From: an uncultured bacterium | Lineage (GTDB): Bacteria; Bacillota; Clostridia; Oscillospirales; Acutalibacteraceae | DNA: 14,763 nt | Direction of reading: 5' to 3' | Assembly (NCBI GenBank): GCA_905215055.1 | Contig: CAJMOH010000058.1 | Coordinates: 1 to 14,763, forward strand | In this document: positions 5,555-12,148 of the stretch, piece by piece | Numbering within the stretch: the stretch's first letter is position 1 | How the letters are laid out: every line of letters begins with the position of its first letter | The notes under the pieces: model-generated | Database searches by the model: none | What the model was told of the DNA's origin: nothing | What the model saw: only the letters and a program-made list of their open reading frames with translations | Translations under genes and position numbers: made by a program

Positions 5555-5684
5555 CGACCGGATTTATCCTTTTCCTCAGGGCGGGCAGATTTCGAAATTG
5601 TAAATTTTTTTGGAGCGGCCGCGAAATTCCCCCAAAATCCCGGGAATCTGGATTTTTCCGAGAGGGAAAACAGACTCTTAAAGC

Positions 5685-5713
5685 TTTACAACCGGGGCGT
5701 TTTCATGTACAAT
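5685..5713 (+). promoter_or_regulatory. Promoter of the pyrH-frr-uppS unit
   Basis: TTTACA (5685-5690), a 17-bp spacer and TACAAT (5708-5713). A second -10, a perfect TATAAT at 5723-5728, has TTTTCA 17 bp upstream (5700-5705), so two overlapping promoters are likely. They replace read-through from rpsB-tsf, which is separated from pyrH here. Confidence 0.8.
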
Positions 5714-5750
5714 AAGTGCGAATATAATCTGTAAAGCGGGGAGAGATACC

Positions 5751-6455
5751 ATGGCACCAAAATATAAGCGCGTTTTGCTCAAGCTCAGCGGCGAGTCTCT
5801 GGCGGGAAAGGCCGGACACGGCATTGACTTTGACACAGTTGTGGCCATCTGCAAGCCCATTAAGGAGATTGTGGACATGGGCGTGGAAGTGGCCATTGTT
5901 GTGGGCGGCGGCAACTTCTGGCGGGGACGCAGCAGCGGCAGCATGGACCGCACCCGGGCCGACCACATGGGCATGCTTGCCACCGTGATCAACGCCCTGG
6001 GCGTGGCCGATGGCCTGGAGCAGCTGGGCCTGGATGTGCGGGTGCAGACCGCCATCGCCATGCAGGAGGTGGCAGAGCCTTACATCCGCAACCGGGCGGT
6101 GCGTCATCTGGAAAAGGGCCGGGTAGTGGTGTTCGGCTGCGGCACGGGCAACCCCTTCTTTTCCACGGATACCGGCGCGGCCCTGCGGGCGGCGGAGATC
6201 GAGGCGGACGTGATCCTGAAGGCCACCATGGTGGACGGTGTCTACGACAGCGACCCCAAGAAGAATCCCAATGCCAAGAAGTACGACACCCTCAGCTATA
6301 TGGACGTGCTCAACAAGAACCTGGGCGTGATGGATATGACTGCGGCCTCCTTCTGCAAGGACCGGAATATCCCCTTCCTGGTGTTCAGCATTGAGGACCC
6401 TCAGAACATTGTCCGGGCGGTTGCCGGAGAAAAGGTCGGCACCCTGGTGCAATAA
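5751..6455 (+). CDS. pyrH: UMP kinase (uridylate kinase)
   Basis: A 234-residue cytosolic enzyme that phosphorylates UMP to UDP with ATP, the committed step to UTP and CTP. It belongs to the amino acid kinase fold. K-L-S-G-E (11-15) is the N-terminal phosphate-binding motif and G-G-G-N-F-W-R-G (52-59) the glycine-rich loop. R-A-D-x-M-G-M-L-A-T (69-78) is the UMP and hexamer-contact stretch, then G-T-G-N-P-F-F-S-T-D-T (131-141) and K-A-T-M-V-D-G-V-Y-D-S-D-P (157-169) for ATP binding. Length is normal. GGGGAG lies about 7 nt before the ATG. It is the first gene of the downstream unit, with frr 40 nt away. Confidence 0.97.
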   Translation: MAPKYKRVLLKLSGESLAGKAGHGIDFDTVVAICKPIKEIVDMGVEVAIVVGGGNFWRGRSSGSMDRTRADHMGMLATVINALGVADGLEQLGLDVRVQTAIAMQEVAEPYIRNRAVRHLEKGRVVVFGCGTGNPFFSTDTGAALRAAEIEADVILKATMVDGVYDSDPKKNPNAKKYDTLSYMDVLNKNLGVMDMTAASFCKDRNIPFLVFSIEDPQNIVRAVAGEKVGTLVQ

Positions 6456-6495
6456 CACACACAGACATCACAATTTTGAAAGGTTGGATTGTATC

Positions 6496-7059
6496 ATGGC
6501 AGAGATGAAGGACGTTTTCGCAAAGGCCGAAAGCAAAATGAACAAGAGCATCGACCATCTGTTGGAAGAGTACGATTCCATTCGGGCCGGCCGCGCCAAC
6601 CCCGCCGTGCTGGACCACATCATGGTCAACTATTACGACACCCCCACCCCCATTAACCAGCTGGCGGCTGTGTCCGTCACCGAGGCCCGGGTGCTTATCA
6701 TCCAGCCTTGGGACATGAGCGTGCTGCGGGGCATTGAGAAAGCCATCCAGACCTCTGACCTGGGCGTGAACCCCCAGAACGACGGCAAGGTGATCCGCCT
6801 GGTGTTCCCGCCTCTTAATGAGGAGCGCCGTCGGGAGCTTTCCAAGGAGGTTTCCAAGCTTGGCGAAGAGACCAAGGTGGCCATTCGCGCCATCCGCCGG
6901 GACGCCATTGAAAAGCTGAAGGAAATGAAGAAGGGTGGAGACATCACCGAGGACGATTTGAAGCAGGGCGAGAAAAAGACCCAGGATCTCACCGACAAAT
7001 ACGTCAAGAAGGCGGAGGAATGCGCCCAGCGCAAGGAAAAGGAGATCATGGAGATCTAA
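6496..7059 (+). CDS. frr: Ribosome recycling factor
   Basis: A 187-residue protein that, with EF-G, splits post-termination ribosomes; the family norm is about 185. ATG at 6496 is chosen because AAAGGTTGG lies about 10 nt upstream and the protein begins M-A-E-M-K-D-V-F, close to homologues. An in-frame upstream start at 6391 would overlap pyrH. Helical domain I is at about residues 1-30 and 105-187, with the beta domain II at 31-104. R-A-G-R-A-N-P (near 30-36) and V-R-L/P-P-L-N-E-E-R-R-R-E-L are the conserved stretches. The stop is followed after 27 nt by uppS, with an inverted repeat between them. Confidence 0.97.
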   Translation: MAEMKDVFAKAESKMNKSIDHLLEEYDSIRAGRANPAVLDHIMVNYYDTPTPINQLAAVSVTEARVLIIQPWDMSVLRGIEKAIQTSDLGVNPQNDGKVIRLVFPPLNEERRRELSKEVSKLGEETKVAIRAIRRDAIEKLKEMKKGGDITEDDLKQGEKKTQDLTDKYVKKAEECAQRKEKEIMEI

Positions 7060-7061
7060 AA

Positions 7062-7088
7062 AAGAAACGGGAAAGGGGGCCGTTTCTT
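7062..7088 (+). promoter_or_regulatory. Hairpin presenting the uppS ribosome binding site in its loop
   Basis: AAGAAACGG (7062-7070) pairs perfectly with CCGTTTCTT (7080-7088). The 9-nt loop GAAAGGGGG is the Shine-Dalgarno of uppS, and the right arm takes in two bases of the TTG start codon (7087-7089). No T tract follows, so it is not a good intrinsic terminator. Confidence 0.65.
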
Positions 7089-7824
7089 GGCCTTTGGAAA
7101 AAAACAGGATGGGGAACAGGGACAGCTTCATCTGCCTGTTCACATCGGCATCATTATGGACGGCAACGGCAGGTGGGCGCAAAAGCGCCTGCTGCCCCGT
7201 TCTGCCGGCCATCGGGCAGGTGCGTCCAATTTTCGCACCATCACCCGCTATTGCTCGAAAATCGGAATTCAATATCTGACCATTTACGCCTTTTCCACAG
7301 AGAACTGGAGCCGTCCCGCCGAGGAGGTGGGAGGGCTGCTGCGCCTGTTTAAAGAGTATCTGGAGGAGGCCCTCCGGGACTTTATGGACGAAAATATCCG
7401 GGTGCGCTTTATCGGGGATGTCTCCGCGTTTCCGGCGGAGCTGCGCGCCCTGATCCAAGAGGTGGAGGAGGCCTCTGCCCCCAAAACGGGGATGGTGCTG
7501 AACCTGGCCATGAATTACGGGGGCCGGGCGGAGATTACCCGGGCGGCAAAGCTCTTTGCCCAAGAGGTGCAGGAGGGAAAACGCCGTCCCCAGGAGCTGA
7601 CCGAGGAGCTTTTCTCCCAGTACTTGTACACCGGCGGCCAGCCGGACCCGGACCTGATTATCCGTCCCAGCGGAGAGGAGCGGCTGTCCAACTTCCTGCT
7701 GTGGCAGAGCGCCTACGCGGAGTTTGTCTACTTTGACATCCTCTGGCCGGATTTCAAAACCAGTGATCTGGATCAAGCCATTGCCATCTATTCCTCCCGT
7801 CAGCGCCGCTTTGGAGGCGTATGA
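7087..7824 (+). CDS. uppS: Isoprenyl transferase / undecaprenyl diphosphate synthase
   Basis: A 245-residue cis-prenyltransferase that extends farnesyl-PP with eight isopentenyl-PP units to C55-PP, the carrier for peptidoglycan and wall polymers. The TTG start at 7087 is chosen because AAAGGGGG lies 7 nt upstream; the next in-frame Met (M24) is inside the catalytic motif. H-I-G-I-I-M-D-G-N-G-R-W-A (19-31) holds catalytic D25. The pyrophosphate-binding segment is R-S-A-G-H-R-A-G, then F-S-T-E-N-W. R-P-S-G-E-E-R (193-199) supplies R193 and R199, matching the conserved pair of the family. MEP-pathway genes dxr and ispG downstream supply its substrates. Confidence 0.96.
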   Translation: MAFGKKQDGEQGQLHLPVHIGIIMDGNGRWAQKRLLPRSAGHRAGASNFRTITRYCSKIGIQYLTIYAFSTENWSRPAEEVGGLLRLFKEYLEEALRDFMDENIRVRFIGDVSAFPAELRALIQEVEEASAPKTGMVLNLAMNYGGRAEITRAAKLFAQEVQEGKRRPQELTEELFSQYLYTGGQPDPDLIIRPSGEERLSNFLLWQSAYAEFVYFDILWPDFKTSDLDQAIAIYSSRQRRFGGV

Positions 7825-7840
7825 CTTCCCATGCTATCAT
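7811..7840 (+). promoter_or_regulatory. Possible internal promoter for cdsA and downstream genes
   Basis: TTGGAG (7811-7816), an 18-bp spacer and TATCAT (7835-7840), preceded by TGC to make an extended -10. It overlaps the uppS stop codon. The predicted start near 7847 would give an 84-nt structured leader. Confidence 0.4.
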
Positions 7841-7916
7841 AGAGGATATTTTTCAAAAAATTCTCTGCCCGGCTGGCGGCGGGAGGCTGATTTTTGTTCA
7901 GAGAAGAAAAACCTGA
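7821..7916 (+). CDS. Possible 31-residue small ORF between uppS and cdsA
   Basis: ATG at 7821 overlaps the uppS stop in an ATGA arrangement typical of translational coupling. The frame runs 31 codons to TGA at 7914-7916, ending 14 nt before the cdsA start. GGAGG (7813-7817) is only 3 nt from the ATG, shorter than ideal. The peptide has an amphipathic first half (I-I-E-D-I-F-Q-K-I-L) and a basic end (V-Q-R-R-K-T). It fills nearly all of the 106-nt gap. It could be a coupling leader peptide or a chance frame; I recognise no family. Confidence 0.3.
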   Translation: MTSHAIIEDIFQKILCPAGGGRLIFVQRRKT

Positions 7917-7930
7917 AAAGGGATGTTGCT

Positions 7931-8752
7931 ATGAAACAGCGCGTTTTATCCGGCGCCTGCCTGGTGCTTCTTTTTGCGGCGATCATTGTGTTCAACCGCT
8001 CGTTCCCGCTGGCGTTGAACATTGTGGTGGCCCTTATCTCCGCCACGGCGGTGCTGGAATTGGTAAAGGCTTTGGGATTGACCAAGAAGTGGTTTCTGGC
8101 CGGTCCCGCTATTTTGGCGGCGGCGGTGGTGCCCTTTTGCAGCCACGAGTGGGAGTTTTTGGCCTACTGTGTGTTTACCCTGCTGATTTTCTCAGCCATG
8201 ATCGTCTATCACCAGGAGGCCACCTTTAAAGAGGTGGGCATGCTTTACAGCATGGTGGTGTTGATTCCCAGCGCCTTGCAGACCCTGGTTTCCCTGCGGG
8301 ACCTCAGCGAAAATCACGGCATGTTCTATGTGCTCATCGCCGTGCTCTCCGCCTGGGTCGCGGACGCGGGGGCCTATTTCGCGGGAACCTTTTTCGGCAA
8401 GCACAAGCTCTGCCCCAATATCAGCCCGAAAAAGACCATCGAGGGCGCCATTGGCGGCGTGGTGGTGGATGTGCTGGTCATGCTGCTGTGCGGCGTGCTG
8501 TTTACAGAGATCTACTACCAGGGTCAGGCCAAGGCCGATTATCTGGTGCTGTTTATCATCGGCTTCTTCGGGGCGGCGCTGTCCATCCTGGGGGACCTGA
8601 GCTTTTCCATTATCAAGCGGAGCTGCCATATCAAGGACTTTGGCCAGGTGATTCCCGGCCACGGGGGAATTTTGGACCGTTTTGACAGCGTGATTTTCAC
8701 CGCGCCCTTTGTTTACCTGCTGGTGAGTTTTCTCCCCCTGGCGGGCGCATAA
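7931..8752 (+). CDS. cdsA: Phosphatidate cytidylyltransferase (CDP-diglyceride synthase)
   Basis: A 273-residue integral membrane enzyme making CDP-diacylglycerol from CTP and phosphatidic acid, the branch point for all phospholipids. ATG at 7931 is chosen because the AAAAGGG site lies about 9 nt upstream and the protein begins M-K-Q-R-V-L-S-G; a frame opening far upstream overlaps uppS. Hydrophobic segments cover most of residues 6-220. The family signature spans 226-252: S-I-I-K-R, then K-D-F-G, then P-G-H-G-G-I-L-D-R-F-D, with the metal-binding D249 and D252. The dxr start follows after 19 nt. Confidence 0.95.
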   Translation: MKQRVLSGACLVLLFAAIIVFNRSFPLALNIVVALISATAVLELVKALGLTKKWFLAGPAILAAAVVPFCSHEWEFLAYCVFTLLIFSAMIVYHQEATFKEVGMLYSMVVLIPSALQTLVSLRDLSENHGMFYVLIAVLSAWVADAGAYFAGTFFGKHKLCPNISPKKTIEGAIGGVVVDVLVMLLCGVLFTEIYYQGQAKADYLVLFIIGFFGAALSILGDLSFSIIKRSCHIKDFGQVIPGHGGILDRFDSVIFTAPFVYLLVSFLPLAGA

Positions 8753-8771
8753 TAGGGAAGAGAGGTTTGCC

Positions 8772-9929
8772 ATGAAAAAGCTTTCGCTTCTGGGCTCTAC
8801 CGGCTCCATCGGCACCCAGGCCCTGGAGGTTGTACGAAATCTTCAGGCCCAGGGAGAGAGGCTTCAGGTGGAGGTGCTGGCCGCCTGTTCCAGCGTGAAG
8901 CTGCTGGAAGAGCAGGCCCGGGAATTCCATCCCGCCGCCGTCGCCGTCTTTGACGAGGGGGCGGCCCTGTCCCTTCGCCAAAGCCTGAGGGACACGGACA
9001 TTCCGGTGCTTGCCGGCATGGAGGGCCTGTGCCGGGCCGCGGCTTGGGAAACGGCGGACATCACCTTAAACGCGGTGGTGGGTATGGTGGGGCTGCAGCC
9101 TACGCTGGCGGCTGTTCAGGCGAAAAAGACGCTGGCTCTCGCCAACAAGGAAACCCTGGTGGCGGGAGGCTCCCTGGTGATGGACCAGGTGAGAAAAAAC
9201 CAGGTGCGGCTTCTTCCTGTGGACAGTGAGCATTCGGCCGTTTTCCAGTGCTTGCAGGGCAGTCCCGGCCGGGAGGCCCTGGATCAGCTGATTCTCACCG
9301 CCTCTGGCGGTCCCTTTTTTGGCAAGGGAAGGGAGGAGCTGGCCTCTGTCACTCGGGAGCAGGCCCTGCGCCATCCCAACTGGGACATGGGCGCGAAGAT
9401 CACCGTCGATTCCGCCACCATGATGAACAAGGGCCTGGAGGTCATTGAGGCCTCCTGGCTTTTTGACGTGCCGGAGGATAAAATTCAGGTGGTGGTTCAT
9501 CGGGAAAGCATCATTCACTCCATGATTCAATATAAGGATAATGGGGTGATTGCCCAGCTGGGACTTCCGGATATGGCTCTTCCCATCCAGTATGCCCTGA
9601 CTTATCCCCGGCGGCTGCCCTCTCCGGCAGGGGAGCTGCGGCTGTGGGAGGCGGGCAGCCTGACCTTTTTCCAGCCGGACACAGAAGCCTTCCCCTGCCT
9701 GGAGCTGTGCCGGGAGGCCCTGCGCCGGGGCGGGCTGGTGCCTGCCGCCGCCAACGGCGCCAACGAGCGGGCGGTGGCCCTGTTCCTGGAGGGGAAAATC
9801 GGCTTTTTGGACATTCCCCGGCTGGTGGAGGCCGCCATGAACCGCCAGGCCCCCGGCGTGGTCACTTTGGAGGCGGTTCTGGAAGCGGATAAAGAGGCGC
9901 GGGCTTTTGTGGCAGGCGCGGCACACTGA
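8772..9929 (+). CDS. dxr: 1-deoxy-D-xylulose 5-phosphate reductoisomerase
   Basis: A 385-residue cytosolic enzyme converting DXP to MEP with NADPH, the first committed step of the MEP isoprenoid pathway. The NADPH-binding loop G-S-T-G-S-I-G is at residues 8-14 and A-N-K-E-T-L-V near 124-130. D151, E153 and E223 are in the positions of the metal ligands (V-D-S-E-H and N-K-G-L-E). H-P-N-W-D-M-G and S-A-T-M-M-N-K-G-L-E are intact. The C-terminal helical domain is complete. AGAGAGG lies about 7 nt before the ATG. It sits between cdsA and rseP, spaced by 19 and 18 nt. This gene and ispG show that isoprenoids are made by the MEP route. Confidence 0.97.
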   Translation: MKKLSLLGSTGSIGTQALEVVRNLQAQGERLQVEVLAACSSVKLLEEQAREFHPAAVAVFDEGAALSLRQSLRDTDIPVLAGMEGLCRAAAWETADITLNAVVGMVGLQPTLAAVQAKKTLALANKETLVAGGSLVMDQVRKNQVRLLPVDSEHSAVFQCLQGSPGREALDQLILTASGGPFFGKGREELASVTREQALRHPNWDMGAKITVDSATMMNKGLEVIEASWLFDVPEDKIQVVVHRESIIHSMIQYKDNGVIAQLGLPDMALPIQYALTYPRRLPSPAGELRLWEAGSLTFFQPDTEAFPCLELCREALRRGGLVPAAANGANERAVALFLEGKIGFLDIPRLVEAAMNRQAPGVVTLEAVLEADKEARAFVAGAAH

Positions 9930-9947
9930 TTTAAAGGAGATGGTTCT

Positions 9948-11015
9948 TTGCAGATTCTGACGGCGGCTTTACTCATCCTGATAGGCGTTCTGTTTTTTGG
10001 CTTTATCATTTTCTTTCACGAGCTGGGACACTTCCTGCTGGCAAAGGCTTCGGGCATCCGTGTCAACGAGTTTGCCCTGGGCATGGGGCCAAAGCTGTTT
10101 GGCTTTCGAAAAGGGGAGACCCAGTACAGCCTGCGGCTGCTGCCCATTGGCGGCTACTGCGCCATGGAGGGGGAGGACGAGGAGAGTCAGGATGTCCGCG
10201 CTTTTGGCAACAAGCCGGTGTGGAAACGCTTTCTAGTGGTCGCTGCCGGATCTGTCTTTAACATCGTTCTGGGCTTTTTCCTGATGATGATTGTTTTGGG
10301 CCAGCAGGACGTGTTCACCACTACGCAAATTGCCAGCTTTACCGAGGACTCCGCTCTTCAGGCTGCCGGCGCCCAGGTGGGGGATACCATCGTGGAGGTG
10401 GACGGCTATGCCATCTACACCGACCGGGATTTGAACTTTGCGCTGGTGCTGGCGGATCCCGCCGCCGTCTCCATGGTAGTGGAGCGGGACGGCCAGCGGG
10501 TGGATCTTGGCACCTTTGCCTTAAAATCCCAGACGCTGGAGGACGGTTCCACCATGGTTTCTCTGGACTTTTATGTGGAGCCGGAGGCTGTCACCTTTTC
10601 CAGCCTGATCCGCCGTTCCGCGGCGGACACCTTCTCCATGGTCCGCATGGTGGTGGAGACGCTCAAGGGGCTTTTTACCGGACGTTTTGGCCTTAACGAT
10701 GTGGCAGGGCCTATCGGTACGGCCCAAGCCATTGGCCAGGCGGCCAGCGCGGGCTTGTCGGAAAGCTTTGGCCAGGCGGTGCTGAACATCTTGCTGATGA
10801 TCGTGATGATCACCGTCAACCTGGGGGTTATCAATCTGCTGCCCCTGCCCGCCCTAGACGGAGGAAGGCTGCTGTTCCTCATCTGGGAGGGCGTCACCCG
10901 CCATCCTGTCCCCGCCAAATACGAGGGATATGTCCATGCGGTGGGTTTTGTCCTGTTTATCGGGCTGACAGTGGTCATCGCCTTTAACGATATAGTCCGC
11001 ATTGTACAGGGATAA
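9948..11015 (+). CDS. rseP: Site-2 protease, RseP/RasP-type zinc metalloprotease
   Basis: A 355-residue membrane protease that cuts transmembrane substrates, such as anti-sigma factors and leftover signal peptides, within the bilayer. The TTG start at 9948 is chosen because AAAGGAGATGG lies about 9 nt upstream. The first membrane helix carries the zinc motif H-E-L-G-H (24-28). A single PDZ domain lies around residues 115-190. The second conserved motif N-L-L-P-L-P-A-L-D-G-G includes D304, the third zinc ligand. A final membrane helix is near residues 330-350. One PDZ domain is usual for Firmicutes (RasP of Bacillus); proteobacterial RseP has two. A terminator follows at once. Confidence 0.95.
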   Translation: MQILTAALLILIGVLFFGFIIFFHELGHFLLAKASGIRVNEFALGMGPKLFGFRKGETQYSLRLLPIGGYCAMEGEDEESQDVRAFGNKPVWKRFLVVAAGSVFNIVLGFFLMMIVLGQQDVFTTTQIASFTEDSALQAAGAQVGDTIVEVDGYAIYTDRDLNFALVLADPAAVSMVVERDGQRVDLGTFALKSQTLEDGSTMVSLDFYVEPEAVTFSSLIRRSAADTFSMVRMVVETLKGLFTGRFGLNDVAGPIGTAQAIGQAASAGLSESFGQAVLNILLMIVMITVNLGVINLLPLPALDGGRLLFLIWEGVTRHPVPAKYEGYVHAVGFVLFIGLTVVIAFNDIVRIVQG

Positions 11016-11017
11016 CA

Positions 11018-11050
11018 GGGGAGAGGCCCGGCAACCGGGCCTCCCTTTTT
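11018..11050 (+). terminator. Intrinsic terminator between rseP and ispG
   Basis: AGGCCCGG (11024-11031) pairs with CCGGGCCT (11035-11042) around a CAA loop. GGG-A-G upstream pairs with CCC (11043-11045) across a bulge, and T5 ends at 11050. It lies three bases after the rseP stop and 27 nt before ispG. Its position inside the operon suggests partial termination that lowers ispG and polC transcript levels. Confidence 0.8.
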
Positions 11051-11076
11051 GAAAGAACCGGGAAAGGGGAAGCAAC

Positions 11077-12123
11077 ATGGAACGGAGAAACTCAAAACAG
11101 GTACTGGCGGGGAACGTCCCCATTGGCGGCGGCGCGCCCATCACGGTGCAGTCCATGCTCAATGTACCCTCCACAGACAGAGAGGGCAGCGTGGCCCAGG
11201 CCCTGCGCCTGGAGCAAGCCGGCTGTCAAATTCTGCGGGCGGCAATTCCCAACAAGGAGGCCGTGGCTCTGATCCCCGCCATCAAGGAACGGGTGAGCAT
11301 TCCTCTGGTGGCGGACATCCATTTTGACTACCGCCTGGCTCTGGAAAGCGTAGCCGCTGGCATTGACAAGATTCGTATCAACCCCGGCAACATCGGGGAC
11401 GAAGGCCGGGTAAAGGCTGTGGCTGACGCCTGCCGCCAGAAAAAAATCCCCATCCGCATTGGGGTCAATTCCGGCTCCTTGGAAAAGCACATCCTGGCAA
11501 AGTACGGCTCCCCCACCCCGGAGGCCCTGGTGGAGAGCGCCCTGTATCATGTGGCGCTTTTAGAGAAGTTTGACTTTACGGATATCGTCATCTCTTTGAA
11601 GGCATCCTCGGTGGACCTGACGGTGCGGGCCTACGAGCTGATGGCCCAGCAATGCTCTTATCCGCTCCACCTGGGGGTGACGGAGGCCGGCACCGCCAGG
11701 ATGGGGCTGGTGAAATCCGCCATTGGCATTGGCAGTCTCCTGCAGAGAGGCATTGGGGACACCATCCGGGTTTCCCTCACCGCCGATCCCGTGGAGGAGG
11801 TGGCCGCCGGGGAGGACATCCTGCGGGCGCTGGATCTGAAGGGCGGCGTGAAATTTGTGTCCTGTCCCACCTGCGGTCGCACCCGCATCGACCTAATCGG
11901 CTTGGCGCGCCGGGTGGAGGACGCCCTGAAGGACTGCCAAAAGGACATTACCGTGGCGGTGATGGGCTGTGCTGTCAATGGGCCGGGAGAGGCCCGGGAA
12001 GCGGATTTGGGCGTTGCCGGCGGCGAAGGGGAGGGGCTTCTCTTCAAAAAGGGGAAGGTTCTCCGCAAGGTGCCGGAGGACCAGCTGCTCAGCGCCCTGC
12101 TGGAAGAAGTGGAAAAGCTATAA
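11077..12123 (+). CDS. ispG: 4-hydroxy-3-methylbut-2-en-1-yl diphosphate synthase
   Basis: A 348-residue iron-sulfur enzyme reducing MEcPP to HMBPP, the penultimate MEP-pathway step, with flavodoxin or ferredoxin as electron donor. The N-terminal TIM barrel has V-Q-S-M-L-N-V-P-S-T-D and V-A-D-I-H-F-D-Y. The [4Fe-4S] site is complete: C263 and C266 in C-P-T-C-G-R-T, C298 in M-G-C-A-V-N-G-P-G-E, and E305. The spacing equals that of the E. coli enzyme. AAAGGGGAAG lies about 7 nt before the ATG. It lies after a terminator and 25 nt before polC. In Bacillus subtilis proS occupies the position between rasP and polC. Confidence 0.97.
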   Translation: MERRNSKQVLAGNVPIGGGAPITVQSMLNVPSTDREGSVAQALRLEQAGCQILRAAIPNKEAVALIPAIKERVSIPLVADIHFDYRLALESVAAGIDKIRINPGNIGDEGRVKAVADACRQKKIPIRIGVNSGSLEKHILAKYGSPTPEALVESALYHVALLEKFDFTDIVISLKASSVDLTVRAYELMAQQCSYPLHLGVTEAGTARMGLVKSAIGIGSLLQRGIGDTIRVSLTADPVEEVAAGEDILRALDLKGGVKFVSCPTCGRTRIDLIGLARRVEDALKDCQKDITVAVMGCAVNGPGEAREADLGVAGGEGEGLLFKKGKVLRKVPEDQLLSALLEEVEKL

Positions 12124-12148
12124 GCGGGAATGAAGGGGTAGACAACCA

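Noticed and set aside
6385..7776. A 463-codon minus-strand frame across frr and uppS, with similar long ones opposite pyrH, dxr and polC.
   Set aside because: All lie opposite well-supported genes, lack domains and have shadow-like composition.
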